NCBI RefSeq assembly: GCF_019956555.1
Contig: NZ_JAHBDQ010000015.1
Coordinates: 1-64,000 of the forward strand
Source: Pseudomonas sp. A-RE-19
GTDB taxonomy: Bacteria > Pseudomonadota > Gammaproteobacteria > Pseudomonadales > Pseudomonadaceae
DNA: 64,000 nucleotides
Direction of reading: 5' to 3'
Each line of letters opens with the position of its first letter. The stretch's first letter is position 1. The translations under genes were made by a program, and so were the position numbers. Below, in pieces: positions 9,653 to 18,026 of this stretch. Under the pieces are notes generated by a model. The model was not told where the DNA came from. It searched no databases and worked only from the letters and a program-made list of their open reading frames with translations.

Positions 9653-11389
9653 TCAGTGAGAATGACGCGGCACCTCGGCCCCTCGGCAACCGACGAGGAA
9701 GTCGAAGTCGCAACCCTGATCCGCCTGCAGCACATGATCGATGTACAACTGACGATAACCGCCCACGATCAATTGCTGTGGTGGCTGCAGATCCGCCATG
9801 CGCGCTGCCAGTTCCGCATCCGGAATGTCCAGGTGCAATCGCCCGCTGGCGCAATCAAGCTCGATCCAGTCGCCTTCCTTCACTGTCGCCAACGGTCCGC
9901 CGGCCGCAGCTTCCGGCGCAACATGCAGAACAACAGTGCCGTAAGCGGTGCCGCTCATGCGTGCATCGGAAATCCGCACCATGTCGGTCACGCCCTGGGC
10001 TAGCAGCTTGGCTGGCAACCCCATGTTGCCGACTTCGGCCATGCCCGGGTAACCCTTCGGACCGCAGTTTTTCATCACCAGAATCGAGTTGGCATCCACG
10101 TCCAGTTCCGGGTCATTGATCCGCGCCTTGTACATGTCGAAGTTTTCGAATACCACCGCACGGCCACGGTGTTGCATCAATTCGGCACTCGCGGCGGAAG
10201 GTTTGAGTACCGCGCCCAGTGGCGCCAGATTGCCGCGCAACACACAGATGCCGCCGTCGGCGCGGATCGGATTGTCGAGGGTGCGGATCACTTCGTCCTG
10301 GCCGTAGATCGGCGCGTCCTTGGTGTTCTCACCGAGGGTTTTGCCGTTGACGGTGAGGGCATTCGGGTTCGGAATCAGGTTGGCTTCGCCAAGACGACGC
10401 AGCACCGCGGGCAAGCCGCCGGCGTAGTAGAACTCTTCCATCAGGAAGCGCCCGGACGGTTGCAGATCGACGATGGTCGGCATGCCGCGACCGATGCGGG
10501 TCCAGTCATCCAGGTCCAGCTCGACACCGATGCGCCCGGCGATGGCCTTCAGGTGGATCACCGCGTTGGTCGAACCGCCGATGGCGGCGTTCACCCGGAT
10601 GGCGTTTTCGAAGGCTTCCTTGGTGAGGATTTTCGACAGTTTCAAATCTTCGCGCACCATCTCCACTGCGCGCATGCCGGACATGTGAGCGAGCACATAA
10701 CGGCGAGCATCGACCGCTGGAATCGCCGCGTTGTGGGGCAGGGAAGTGCCGAGTGCTTCGGCCATGCAGGCCATGGTCGAGGCCGTGCCCATGGTGTTGC
10801 AGGTGCCGGCCGAGCGTGACATGCCGCCCTCGGCCGCGAGGAAATCATCGAGGGTGATGGTGCCCGCCTTGACCTGTTCACTGAGCTGCCAGACCACCGT
10901 GCCCGAGCCGATGTCCTGACCTTTGTGCTTGCCATTAAGCATCGGCCCGCCGGTGACGACGATTGCCGGCACGTCGCAACTGGCCGCGCCCATCAGCAAT
11001 GCTGGAGTGGTTTTGTCGCAACCGGTGAGCAGCACCACGCCATCGATCGGGTTACCGCGAATGGCTTCTTCGACGTCCATGCTCGCCAGGTTGCGGGTGA
11101 GCATGGCGGTGGGGCGCAGGTTCGATTCGCCATTGGAGAACACCGGGAATTCCACCGGGAAGCCGCCCGCTTCGATCACCCCGCGTTTGACGTGCTCGGC
11201 AATCTGCCGGAAATGCGCGTTGCACGGGGTCAGTTCCGACCAGGTGTTGCAGATGCCGATGATCGGCTTGCCATGGAACTGGTGGTCGGCGATGCCCTGA
11301 TTCTTCATCCAGCTGCGGTACATGAAGCCGTTCTTGTCGGCGGTGCCAAACCATTGGGCGGAGCGCAGGGTGGGTTTCTTATCAGACAT
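9653..11389 (-). CDS. araC: IlvD/Edd-family sugar-acid dehydratase, probably L-arabinonate dehydratase
   Basis: The 578-residue protein is an IlvD/Edd-family Fe-S dehydratase. The three cluster cysteines are visible: Cys47 (GICNTW), Cys124 (TGCDKTTP) and Cys197 (GTCNTMG). The C-terminal RISDARMSGTAYG carries the catalytic serine region. Overall sequence and length match the L-arabinonate dehydratase subgroup (removes water from L-arabinonate to give L-2-keto-3-deoxyarabinonate, EC 4.2.1.25) better than dihydroxyacid or phosphogluconate dehydratases. Its neighbours, an AraD1-type hydrolase-fold dehydratase and a ketoglutarate semialdehyde dehydrogenase, are the next two enzymes of that route. 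Related pentonates or hexonates (xylonate, fuconate, galactonate) remain possible. The symbol is the pathway name and must not be confused with the regulator AraC. Confidence 0.85.
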   Translation of the reverse strand: MSDKKPTLRSAQWFGTADKNGFMYRSWMKNQGIADHQFHGKPIIGICNTWSELTPCNAHFRQIAEHVKRGVIEAGGFPVEFPVFSNGESNLRPTAMLTRNLASMDVEEAIRGNPIDGVVLLTGCDKTTPALLMGAASCDVPAIVVTGGPMLNGKHKGQDIGSGTVVWQLSEQVKAGTITLDDFLAAEGGMSRSAGTCNTMGTASTMACMAEALGTSLPHNAAIPAVDARRYVLAHMSGMRAVEMVREDLKLSKILTKEAFENAIRVNAAIGGSTNAVIHLKAIAGRIGVELDLDDWTRIGRGMPTIVDLQPSGRFLMEEFYYAGGLPAVLRRLGEANLIPNPNALTVNGKTLGENTKDAPIYGQDEVIRTLDNPIRADGGICVLRGNLAPLGAVLKPSAASAELMQHRGRAVVFENFDMYKARINDPELDVDANSILVMKNCGPKGYPGMAEVGNMGLPAKLLAQGVTDMVRISDARMSGTAYGTVVLHVAPEAAAGGPLATVKEGDWIELDCASGRLHLDIPDAELAARMADLQPPQQLIVGGYRQLYIDHVLQADQGCDFDFLVGCRGAEVPRHSH

Positions 11390-11582
11390 GATCGGTTCTC
11401 TTATTGTATGACTATATTGTTCGAGCTACGGCGTAACATAGGCGCAATTTCGGCTGTTTGGAAGTGTTGTTGATTAAATAGTATTACTATATAGTCGATT
11501 TCAACGGAGGGATGGCCCTGACGGTTTTCCGTGAGAGGCGTCCCCCGAGGTTCTATAACAACAACAATCGGAGACCGAACTC
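11390..11582. promoter_or_regulatory. Divergent control region of the pentonate cluster
   Basis: This AT-richer spacer separates the divergent dehydratase and MFS genes and should hold both promoters. Two related motifs lie in it: GACTATATTG at 11410-11419, near the dehydratase start, and an overlapping palindrome pair at 11478-11494, where ATAGTATTACTAT and ACTATATAGT are each self-complementary. The shared half-site GACTATAT/ATATAGTC is in inverted orientation in the two places. This fits two operators for the FadR-type regulator encoded in the cluster, possibly with DNA looping. The assignment to that regulator is inference. Confidence 0.6.
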
Positions 11583-12905
11583 ATGAGCCAGGAACTGCGG
11601 CTTATTCGTCGCATCACGCTGAAACTGATTCCCTTCCTGATCCTTCTGTACCTGATCGCCTATGTGGATCGCTCCGCCGTGGGGTTCGCCAAACTGCACA
11701 TGGGCGCCGACATCGGAATCGGTGACGCGGCCTACGGGCTGGGTGCCGGGCTGTTCTTCATTGGCTACTTCCTGCTGGAAATCCCGAGCAACCTGATGCT
11801 CGACCGCTTCGGCGCCCGGCGCTGGTTCGCGCGGATCATGGTCACCTGGGGCGCCATCACCATTGGCATGGCGTTCGTCCAGGGGCCGCACAGCTTCTAT
11901 GTGATGCGCTTTCTGCTCGGCGCGGCCGAAGCCGGGTTCTTCCCGGGCGTTCTGTACTACATCACCCAATGGTTCCCGATTCGCCATCGCGGCAAGATTC
12001 TCGGGCTGTTCATCCTTTCCCAACCGATCGCGATGATGATCACCGGCCCGGTGTCCGGCGGCTTGCTGGGCATGGACGGCATGCTTGGGCTGCACGGTTG
12101 GCAGTGGCTGTTCATCGTCATCGGTACGCCAGCGATCCTGCTGACCTGGCCGGTGCTGCGTTACCTGCCGGACGGCCCGCAACAGGTGAAATGGATGGAC
12201 CAGGCCGAGAAAGACTGGCTGACCGGTGAACTGAAAAAGGACCTGGAACAATACGGCCAGACCCGCCATGGCAATCCGCTGCATGCGCTGAAAGACAAAC
12301 GCGTGTTGCTGCTGGCGTTGTTCTATCTGCCGGTGACGCTGAGCATCTACGGTCTCGGTTTGTGGTTGCCGACATTGATCAAGCAGTTCGGTGGCACTGA
12401 CCTGGTGACCGGGTTCGTGTCGTCGGTACCGTACATCTTCGGGATCATCGGTTTGCTGATCATTCCGCGCAGTTCCGACCGTTTGAATGATCGCTATGGC
12501 CATCTGGCGGTGCTGTATGTGTTGGGCGCCATCGGTCTGTTCCTCAGCGCCTGGCTGTCGGTGCCGGTGCTGCAATTGGCGGCGCTGTGCCTGGTGGCGT
12601 TCGCGCTGTTTTCCTGCACGGCGGTGTTCTGGACCTTGCCGGGTCGCTTCTTTGCCGGTGCCAGTGCGGCGGCGGGGATCGCGTTGATCAATTCGGTGGG
12701 CAACCTCGGCGGCTACATCGGTCCGTTCGTGATCGGTGCGTTGAAGGAATACACCGGCAATCTGGCCTCGGGGCTGTATTTCCTGTCGTGCGTGATGGTG
12801 TTCGGCCTGGTCCTGACGGGTGTGGTTTATCGGCTGCTGGAGCGTAAGCACGTGCTGCCGGCCGATGAATTTGCGGCCAGTGCGCGTGGGGCTACCCGCA
12901 CCTGA
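11583..12905 (+). CDS. MFS transporter, anion:cation symporter (ACS) family, sugar-acid uptake
   Basis: The 440-residue protein has twelve predicted membrane helices and the ACS-type features: an early helix with LIAYVDRSAVGFAKL, the GYFLLEIPSNLMLDRFGAR loop 2-3 region, and a central cytoplasmic loop around residues 195-235. Family members import organic anions such as hexuronates, galactonate and glucarate together with protons. It is the first gene of the plus-strand unit opposite the dehydratase. The cluster has no pentose dehydrogenase or sugar ABC importer in view, so uptake of an already oxidised sugar acid fits well. The start ATG has GGAG nine bases upstream. Confidence 0.85.
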   Translation: MSQELRLIRRITLKLIPFLILLYLIAYVDRSAVGFAKLHMGADIGIGDAAYGLGAGLFFIGYFLLEIPSNLMLDRFGARRWFARIMVTWGAITIGMAFVQGPHSFYVMRFLLGAAEAGFFPGVLYYITQWFPIRHRGKILGLFILSQPIAMMITGPVSGGLLGMDGMLGLHGWQWLFIVIGTPAILLTWPVLRYLPDGPQQVKWMDQAEKDWLTGELKKDLEQYGQTRHGNPLHALKDKRVLLLALFYLPVTLSIYGLGLWLPTLIKQFGGTDLVTGFVSSVPYIFGIIGLLIIPRSSDRLNDRYGHLAVLYVLGAIGLFLSAWLSVPVLQLAALCLVAFALFSCTAVFWTLPGRFFAGASAAAGIALINSVGNLGGYIGPFVIGALKEYTGNLASGLYFLSCVMVFGLVLTGVVYRLLERKHVLPADEFAASARGATRT

Positions 12906-12922
12906 GGTCAACACGATTCAAA

Positions 12923-13013
12923 TGTGGGAGCGAGCCTGCTCGCGAAGGCGTCGTGTCAGTCACCGGTGATGCTGAATGTGACGGCCTCTTCGCGAGCAAG
13001 CCCGCTCCCACAT
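12923..13013. repeat. REP doublet (REPIN), GAGCGAGCCTGCTCGCGA class
   Basis: TGTGGGAGCGAGCCTGCTCG and the facing copy ending AGCCCGCTCCCACA form a long imperfect palindrome in the gap between the MFS carrier and the AraD1-type gene. The two arms are not exact complements (GAGCCTGCTC against GAGCAAGCCC), so the arms come from slightly different REP variants. Confidence 0.85.
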
Positions 13014-13057
13014 TGGGCCTGCGTTGTTTTGAAGTTCTGCGTTAACAGGAGAAAATC

Positions 13058-14050
13058 ATGCGTTTAGTTCAGTTCGAATTGAGTAACGGCGAGCGCCGCG
13101 TCGGCGTGGTCAAGGACGGTCTGGTGCGCGAAGTGCAGGATGCGCGCTCAGTGCGGGATCTGGCGCTGGCGGCGATCGAAGCGGGGGTCAATCTTGAGCA
13201 GCAGGTCAAAACCTTGGGCCTGGGCACCAGCCACGACTATTCAGCGCTGCTGGCCAATCTGCAAATCCTGCCGCCGCTGGATCACCCGGACCCGGCGCAC
13301 ATGCTGGTCAGCGGCACCGGCCTGACGCACTTGGGCAGTGCCTCGGCCCGGGACAAAATGCATCAGCAGGTCGGCGACGAAACCGCCATGACCGACACCA
13401 TGCGCATCTTCAAGTGGGGCGTGGAGGGCGGTAAGCCCGCGACCGGCCAGGCCGGCGTGCAACCAGAATGGTTCTACAAGGGCGATGGCAGCATTGTCGT
13501 GCGTCCGGGCAAGCCGTTCCCGCTGCCGCCGTTTGCCGACGATGCCGGGGAAGAACCCGAACTCAGCGGCCTCTATGTGATCGGCCACGACGGCAAACCG
13601 TATCGCCTTGGTTTCGCCGTGGGCAACGAGTTCTCCGATCACGTGATGGAGCGCAAGAATTACCTCTATCTGGCCCATTCGAAATTGCGCAGTTGCAGCT
13701 ATGGCCCGGAGCTTCGGGTCGGCGAATTGCCCCGGCATCTGGCCGGCACCAGCCGCATCCTGCGTGACGGTGAAGTGCTGTGGCAGAACGAGTTCCTCAG
13801 TGGCGAAGCGAACATGTGCCACAGCCTGGAAAACCTCGAGTATCACCATTTCAAGTACAGCCAGTTCCTGCGCCCCGGCGACGTGCACATTCACTTCTTC
13901 GGCACCGCGACCCTGTCTTTCGCTGACGGCATCCGCACCCGACCGGGTGATGTGTTCGAGATCAGTCAGGCCGAGTTCGGCGCGCCATTGATCAATGGCA
14001 TTGAGCCCGTTGAAGCGGCGTTCGAACCCGGCACCGTCGGCACACTTTAA
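13058..14050 (+). CDS. araD: AraD1/GguC-type fumarylacetoacetate-hydrolase-fold dehydratase, probable L-2-keto-3-deoxyarabinonate dehydratase
   Basis: The 330-residue protein belongs to the AraD1 family within the FAH fold (N-terminal MRLVQFELSNGERRVGVV; the acidic metal-binding signature is around EEPELSGLYVIGHDGKPYRLGFAVGNEFSDH). Known members convert L-2-keto-3-deoxypentonate to alpha-ketoglutaric semialdehyde, the step between the dehydratase at 9653-11389 and the dehydrogenase that starts ten bases downstream. A clear AGGAG lies before the start. Substrate stereochemistry cannot be read from sequence. The GguC name is used for the same family in Agrobacterium. Confidence 0.82.
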   Translation: MRLVQFELSNGERRVGVVKDGLVREVQDARSVRDLALAAIEAGVNLEQQVKTLGLGTSHDYSALLANLQILPPLDHPDPAHMLVSGTGLTHLGSASARDKMHQQVGDETAMTDTMRIFKWGVEGGKPATGQAGVQPEWFYKGDGSIVVRPGKPFPLPPFADDAGEEPELSGLYVIGHDGKPYRLGFAVGNEFSDHVMERKNYLYLAHSKLRSCSYGPELRVGELPRHLAGTSRILRDGEVLWQNEFLSGEANMCHSLENLEYHHFKYSQFLRPGDVHIHFFGTATLSFADGIRTRPGDVFEISQAEFGAPLINGIEPVEAAFEPGTVGTL

Positions 14051-14060
14051 GGAGACACCC

Positions 14061-15641
14061 ATGACCCGGATTCTTGGTCACAACTACATTGGCGGTCAGC
14101 GTAGCGCTACCGGCAACGTCAAACTCCAGAGCGTCGACGCCAGCACTGGCGAGGCCTTGCCCCACGATTTCTATCAAGCCACTTCTGAAGAAGTCGACGC
14201 CGTCGCGAAGACCGCCGCCGCTGCTTACCCGGCCTATCGCAGCCTGAGCGCCGAACGACGTGCGCAATTTCTCGATGCGATTGCCGATGAGCTGGACGCA
14301 TTGGGCGACGACTTTGTCGCCGTGGTCTGCCGCGAAACCGCATTGCCAGCGGCGCGGATTCAAGGCGAGCGTGGTCGCACCAGCGGCCAGATGCGTCTGT
14401 TCGCCAAGGTGCTGCGGCGCGGTGATTTCTATGGGGCACGGATTGATCGCGCGCTGCCTGAACGTACGCCATTGCCGCGTCCGGATCTGCGTCAGTACCG
14501 CATCGGTGTCGGGCCGGTTGCGGTGTTTGGCGCGAGCAACTTTCCGTTGGCGTTTTCCACGGCGGGCGGCGACACCGCGTCCGCCTTGGCCGCCGGCTGC
14601 CCGGTGGTGTTCAAGGCCCACAGCGGTCACATGGCCACCGCTGAATGGGTGGCCGACGCCGTGATCCGCGCCGCCGAGAAAACCGCCATGCCCGCCGGTG
14701 TGTTCAACATGATCTACGGCGGCGGGGTGGGTGAAGCGCTGGTCAGGCACCCGGCGATTCAGGCGGTCGGTTTTACCGGTTCACTGAAGGGTGGTCGGGC
14801 GCTGTGTGACATGGCCGCGGCACGGGCGCAGCCGATTCCGGTGTTTGCCGAGATGTCGAGCATTAACCCGGTGATCGTGTTGCCTCACGCGCTGCAAGCG
14901 CGTGCTGAAAGTGTCGCCCGTGACCTCACGGCTTCGGTGGTTCAGGGTTGTGGTCAGTTCTGTACCAATCCGGGATTGGTGATCGGCATTCGTTCGCCGC
15001 AGTTCAGCGCATTCGTGCAGCAGGTGGCCGGGCTGATCGGCGATCAGCCGGCGCAAACCATGCTCAACGCCGGCACCTTGAGCAGCTATGGCAAAGGCCT
15101 GCAGAAGCTGCTTGCTCATCCGAAAATCGAGCATCTGGCGGGCAGTTCGCAACAAGGTAATCAGGCGCAGCCACAACTGTTCAAGGCCGATGTGAGCCTG
15201 TTGCTCGATGGCGATGAAGTGCTGCAAGAAGAAGTGTTCGGCCCGACCACGGTGTTCGTCGAAGTGGCGGGTCAGGCGCAACTCAGTGCCGCGTTGAACG
15301 GCCTGCATGGGCAGCTGACGGCAACGATCATCGGTGAGCCAACGGACTTCGAACAGTTCGGCGAGCTGACGGCATTGCTGGAGCAGAAGGTCGGACGGAT
15401 CCTGCTCAACGGCTATCCGACCGGCGTGGAAGTCTGCGATGCGATGGTCCATGGCGGGCCGTACCCGGCAACTTCCGATGCGCGCGGCACCTCGGTGGGC
15501 ACCCTGGCCATCGACCGTTTCCTGCGCCCGGTGTGCTTCCAGAACTACCCCGACAGCCTGCTGCCGGAAGCGCTGAAGAATGGCAATCCGCTGCGCATTC
15601 AGCGCCTGGTCGATGGCAAGCCGTCGCGCGATGCTCTCTAA
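14061..15641 (+). CDS. araE: Alpha-ketoglutaric semialdehyde dehydrogenase (aldehyde dehydrogenase family)
   Basis: The start is set at the ATG preceded by AAGGAG (MTRILGHNYIGGQ), giving 526 residues as usual for the long KGSADH type; the longer open frame overlaps the preceding gene. ALDH signatures are present: the nucleotide-binding region with FGASNFPLAFS about 156-166, GFTGS at 237-241, general base Glu264 in FAEMSSINP, and catalytic Cys301 in GQFCTNPGL. It oxidises alpha-ketoglutaric semialdehyde to alpha-ketoglutarate with NAD(P), completing entry to the TCA cycle. Being third in the plus-strand unit, it is likely co-transcribed with the AraD1-type gene. Other KGSADH copies serve glucarate or hydroxyproline routes, so the exact feeding pathway is inferred from neighbours. 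Confidence 0.88.
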   Translation: MTRILGHNYIGGQRSATGNVKLQSVDASTGEALPHDFYQATSEEVDAVAKTAAAAYPAYRSLSAERRAQFLDAIADELDALGDDFVAVVCRETALPAARIQGERGRTSGQMRLFAKVLRRGDFYGARIDRALPERTPLPRPDLRQYRIGVGPVAVFGASNFPLAFSTAGGDTASALAAGCPVVFKAHSGHMATAEWVADAVIRAAEKTAMPAGVFNMIYGGGVGEALVRHPAIQAVGFTGSLKGGRALCDMAAARAQPIPVFAEMSSINPVIVLPHALQARAESVARDLTASVVQGCGQFCTNPGLVIGIRSPQFSAFVQQVAGLIGDQPAQTMLNAGTLSSYGKGLQKLLAHPKIEHLAGSSQQGNQAQPQLFKADVSLLLDGDEVLQEEVFGPTTVFVEVAGQAQLSAALNGLHGQLTATIIGEPTDFEQFGELTALLEQKVGRILLNGYPTGVEVCDAMVHGGPYPATSDARGTSVGTLAIDRFLRPVCFQNYPDSLLPEALKNGNPLRIQRLVDGKPSRDAL

Positions 15642-15657
15642 CGATTGAACGCGTTCC

Positions 15658-15748
15658 CTGTGGGAGCGAGCCTGCTCGCGATAGCGGTCTGGCAGTCACC
15701 TTGATGTTGGATGTGCTGCCATCATCGCGAGCAGGCTCGCTCCCACAG
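15658..15748. repeat. REP doublet (REPIN), GAGCGAGCCTGCTCGCGA class
   Basis: CTGTGGGAGCGAGCCTGCTC and the exact complement ending GCTCGCTCCCACAG form a near-perfect palindrome with about 40 bases of loop, immediately after the dehydrogenase stop. It may act as an RNA-stabilising hairpin at the end of the pentonate transcript. Confidence 0.88.
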
Positions 15749-15817
15749 GGGGCGAGTGGAACGATCCTTTAGTGCATGAGCTATCATTGCCTCTTTCCCA
15801 TTCAAAGATTGACTGCC

Positions 15818-16114
15818 ATGACTGCCGTAACCAACACCTTGATCGAAGCCCTTGAACACTGCTACATGCTGGAAATCGACGGGCTGCACGCCTTCGAATT
15901 TTCCCTCGATGAAGACGATAACCTGCACATCGAATGCATGGACGGCCGTGCGGCCAAGCACTGGGAGTTCACCCCGGCACAGACCCAGGCCGCGACCTTC
16001 GACGCCACTCTGCAAAGCTGGCTGATCACCGGAGATTCCGGCGAGCACCGGTTGGTGTGCACGACTGCGTTTGGCGGTGGTGACGACGAGGACGAAACGA
16101 ATGAGGATGCGTAA
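15818..16114 (+). CDS. Small acidic protein, DUF5629-like
   Basis: The chosen ATG gives MTAVTNTLIEALEHCYMLEI, 98 residues. The protein is acidic, without signal peptide or membrane segment, and ends in an Asp/Glu-rich tail (GGGDDEDETNEDA). It looks like the DUF5629 family found in Pseudomonas, whose function is unknown; I place it by overall appearance, so the family name is tentative. Its stop codon overlaps the start region of the next gene, so translation of the exported lactonase-like protein is probably coupled to it. Confidence 0.65.
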   Translation: MTAVTNTLIEALEHCYMLEIDGLHAFEFSLDEDDNLHIECMDGRAAKHWEFTPAQTQAATFDATLQSWLITGDSGEHRLVCTTAFGGGDDEDETNEDA

Positions 16115-17276
16115 CTTCTGGCCGCTGTTGATGGCCGGCAGCGTAGGCGCGATGGGCGTGCAAGCGGCCCCGGCCGACAATTACGAGTTGCTGGTAGGGT
16201 CATACACCGCCGGCCAGAGCCAGGGGATTTATCGCCTGAATTTCGACAGCCGCACCGGGCAGATCGACGCCAAACCTCTGCAAGTGCTGAAGAGCGCTAA
16301 CCCGTCCTGGCTGACCGTGTCCAAGGATCAACATCGTCTGTTTGCGGTCAACGAAAACGGCCCGGGCCAGGCCGATCCGGTAGGGCGTGTCAGCAGTTAT
16401 GCGATCGACCCCAAGACCCATGAACTGAGTCTGATCAATCAGGTTCAAACCCTGGGCAACGAACCGACGCATTCGAGCCTCAGCGGTGATGCCAGCCATT
16501 TGTTTGTCAGCAACTACTCGGTGGCTGAAGACCCGGGCGGCACCTTGGCGGTGTTACCGGTGGGCACCGATGGCAAGCTAAAACCTGTCGTGCAGATGAG
16601 CAGTCATCCGTCCAGCCGGGTCAACCCCGAGCGGCAGAAGTCGGCGCACGTGCATTCGGTGGTTTCATCGCCGGATGGCCGATACGTGTTTTCCAACGAT
16701 CTGGGGGCGGACAAGATCTTTGTCTACCGCTTCGATCCCAAGGCCAACCCGGAACTGCCGTTGACCGCTGCCAACCCCGCATCCGTCCAGTTGCCACCGG
16801 GCAGCGGGCCGCGACACTTGCTGTTCAGCGCCGATGGCAAGCACGCCTGGCTGACCATGGAAATGAGCGCGCAGGTCGCGGTGTTCGATTACCGGGACGG
16901 CAAGCTTGAGCAAACCCAGTTGGTCGATCTGGCGGCGGGTCTGCCCACATCGGGCAAGGCTGCGGCTGGGCTTCATGCTTCGGCCGATGGCAAGTTCCTG
17001 TACGTCAGCAACCGTGGCACCGCCAATCAGCTGCTGGTGTTCGCCATCGACCCGGCCACCGGTCACCTGAGGGAGCTTCAACGCCGCTCCGTGGACGGTG
17101 ATCACCCGCGCGAGTTCAGCCTCGACCCCAGTGGCAAATTCGTGCTGATTGCCAACCAGAAGAGCAACCAGATTGTCGTCGTCGAGCGCGATGCCAAGAC
17201 CGGTCTGTTGGGAAAAACCGTGCAAAAACTGCCGATGGATGCCCCCAGCGATCTCAAGTTTCTGGTGCGTCAATAG
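16101..17276 (+). CDS. Exported lactonase-family seven-bladed beta-propeller protein
   Basis: The 391-residue protein starts inside the 3' end of the preceding gene (ATGAGGATGCGTAA holds both the start and that gene's stop). GAGG lies nine bases before this ATG, which favours it over the ATG two codons later. A signal peptide (WPLLMAGSVGAMGVQA) predicts periplasmic location. The rest has the repeated propeller pattern of the Pgl-type lactonase family (VGSYTAGQSQGIYRL, DGRYVFSNDLGADKIFVYRF, SADGKFLYVSNRGT, HPREFSLDPSGKFVLIANQ). Cytoplasmic relatives hydrolyse 6-phosphogluconolactone; exported ones may act on unphosphorylated sugar lactones. Nearness to the pentonate cluster suggests, but does not prove, a sugar-lactone substrate. 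Confidence 0.82.
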   Translation: MRMRNFWPLLMAGSVGAMGVQAAPADNYELLVGSYTAGQSQGIYRLNFDSRTGQIDAKPLQVLKSANPSWLTVSKDQHRLFAVNENGPGQADPVGRVSSYAIDPKTHELSLINQVQTLGNEPTHSSLSGDASHLFVSNYSVAEDPGGTLAVLPVGTDGKLKPVVQMSSHPSSRVNPERQKSAHVHSVVSSPDGRYVFSNDLGADKIFVYRFDPKANPELPLTAANPASVQLPPGSGPRHLLFSADGKHAWLTMEMSAQVAVFDYRDGKLEQTQLVDLAAGLPTSGKAAAGLHASADGKFLYVSNRGTANQLLVFAIDPATGHLRELQRRSVDGDHPREFSLDPSGKFVLIANQKSNQIVVVERDAKTGLLGKTVQKLPMDAPSDLKFLVRQ

Positions 17277-17279
17277 GCC

Positions 17280-17304
17280 GCAGGCCCCGGTTGATGGGGC
17301 CTGC
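17280..17304 (+). terminator. Terminator-like hairpin after the lactonase gene
   Basis: GCAGGCCCC and GGGGCCTGC form a nine-base perfect stem around a seven-base loop, four bases after the stop codon. The T tract that follows is weak, so termination may be partial. Confidence 0.6.
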
Positions 17305-17431
17305 AACCTTCTATTAATGAGACTGATATCGGCTAATGCTACAAAGCATTTCAAGGCGTCGACCCTCGGGAGTTAAGTTTGCTTCACGGCCCAACCGGGC
17401 AAGCAAGCCAACTGAATCGAGGAACACCGCC

Positions 17432-17611
17432 ATGAACTTCAATCTCTTCTCCGTCATCGCCGCTTCTGCTATCTCTGCCACTGTTGCACTGCCAGCCAGC
17501 GCCAACGTTGAAATCAGCGACAAAAAATCCCACACCCAAAGCTACACCCAGAAATACCTGCAACAGAGCGCTAACTTCTACGCCGCGCTGGATCACAAAG
17601 CTCAACACTGA
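17432..17611 (+). CDS. Tiny exported protein of unknown function (59 aa)
   Basis: The ATG at 17432 has GAGG nine bases upstream and encodes MNFNLFSVIAASAISATVAL followed by PASA and a short mature part of about 35 residues beginning NVEISDKKSHTQSYTQ. That is a classical signal peptide with an Ala-x-Ala cleavage site. The mature peptide is polar, rich in Ser, Gln, Lys and His, and has no cysteine. I do not recognise a family. It is the first of several tiny exported or membrane proteins in the next kilobase, and a large inverted repeat lies 20 bases downstream. Confidence 0.7.
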   Translation: MNFNLFSVIAASAISATVALPASANVEISDKKSHTQSYTQKYLQQSANFYAALDHKAQH

Positions 17612-17630
17612 AATCTGAACCCTGCACCTT

Positions 17631-17707
17631 TTATGCAGGAGCGAAGTCACTTGCCGATCGAGCTGTAAGGCGTCGAGAAGCCCCGAAGTGATGTCGCTCC
17701 TGCATAA
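17631..17707. repeat. Large inverted repeat unlike the main REP classes
   Basis: A 22-base left arm starting TTATGCAGGAGCGAAGTC at 17631 is matched by a right arm ending GTCGCTCCTGCATAA at 17707 with two mismatches, around a 33-base centre. It shares GGAGCGA with REP elements but the flanking arm sequence differs. It sits directly after a tiny gene and may act as a terminator or RNA end. Confidence 0.75.
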
Positions 17708-17817
17708 CGCGTTTACGACAGCATCATATTGCTATCAATGTATTGCTTGATATCACATGGCCATGCGTCTAAATTTGACGCTGATTTTTTGACTCCTTCC
17801 CTAAAAGGATCGACAGC

Positions 17818-17943
17818 ATGGCGATGCGTCTGGCAGTGGTTCTCCTGTTTCTCTATTCAACCCCGATTCTGTCGGCTGCCCAGCCCGTTCCCAGCGAGCC
17901 CGAGGCGGCCCGCGAACGCTTGATGAGTTTTATCGAAGGCTGA
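17818..17943 (+). CDS. Tiny exported peptide of unknown function (41 aa)
   Basis: ATG at 17818 is preceded by AAAGGA nine bases upstream. The 41 residues are MAMRLAVVLLFLYSTPILSA, then AQPVPSEPEAARERLMSFIEG. The first half is a good signal peptide (Met-Arg, a leucine/valine core, Ser-Ala-Ala cleavage site). The mature peptide would be about 20 residues, acidic and probably helical. No family is recognised. Coding status rests on the ribosome binding site, the signal-peptide pattern and its place among similar small genes. Confidence 0.5.
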   Translation: MAMRLAVVLLFLYSTPILSAAQPVPSEPEAARERLMSFIEG

Positions 17944-18026
17944 AACACGCTGGGTTCATGATCAATAAAACTGATAGCTACTATGCATAAAGGTCGCTAG
18001 TTATCTTCGGTTTTTTGATCGATTCT

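Noticed and set aside
17765..17790. GCGTC/GACGC hairpin followed by six Ts as a terminator
   Set aside because: The stem is only five bases and it lies just before a likely ribosome binding site; too weak to call.
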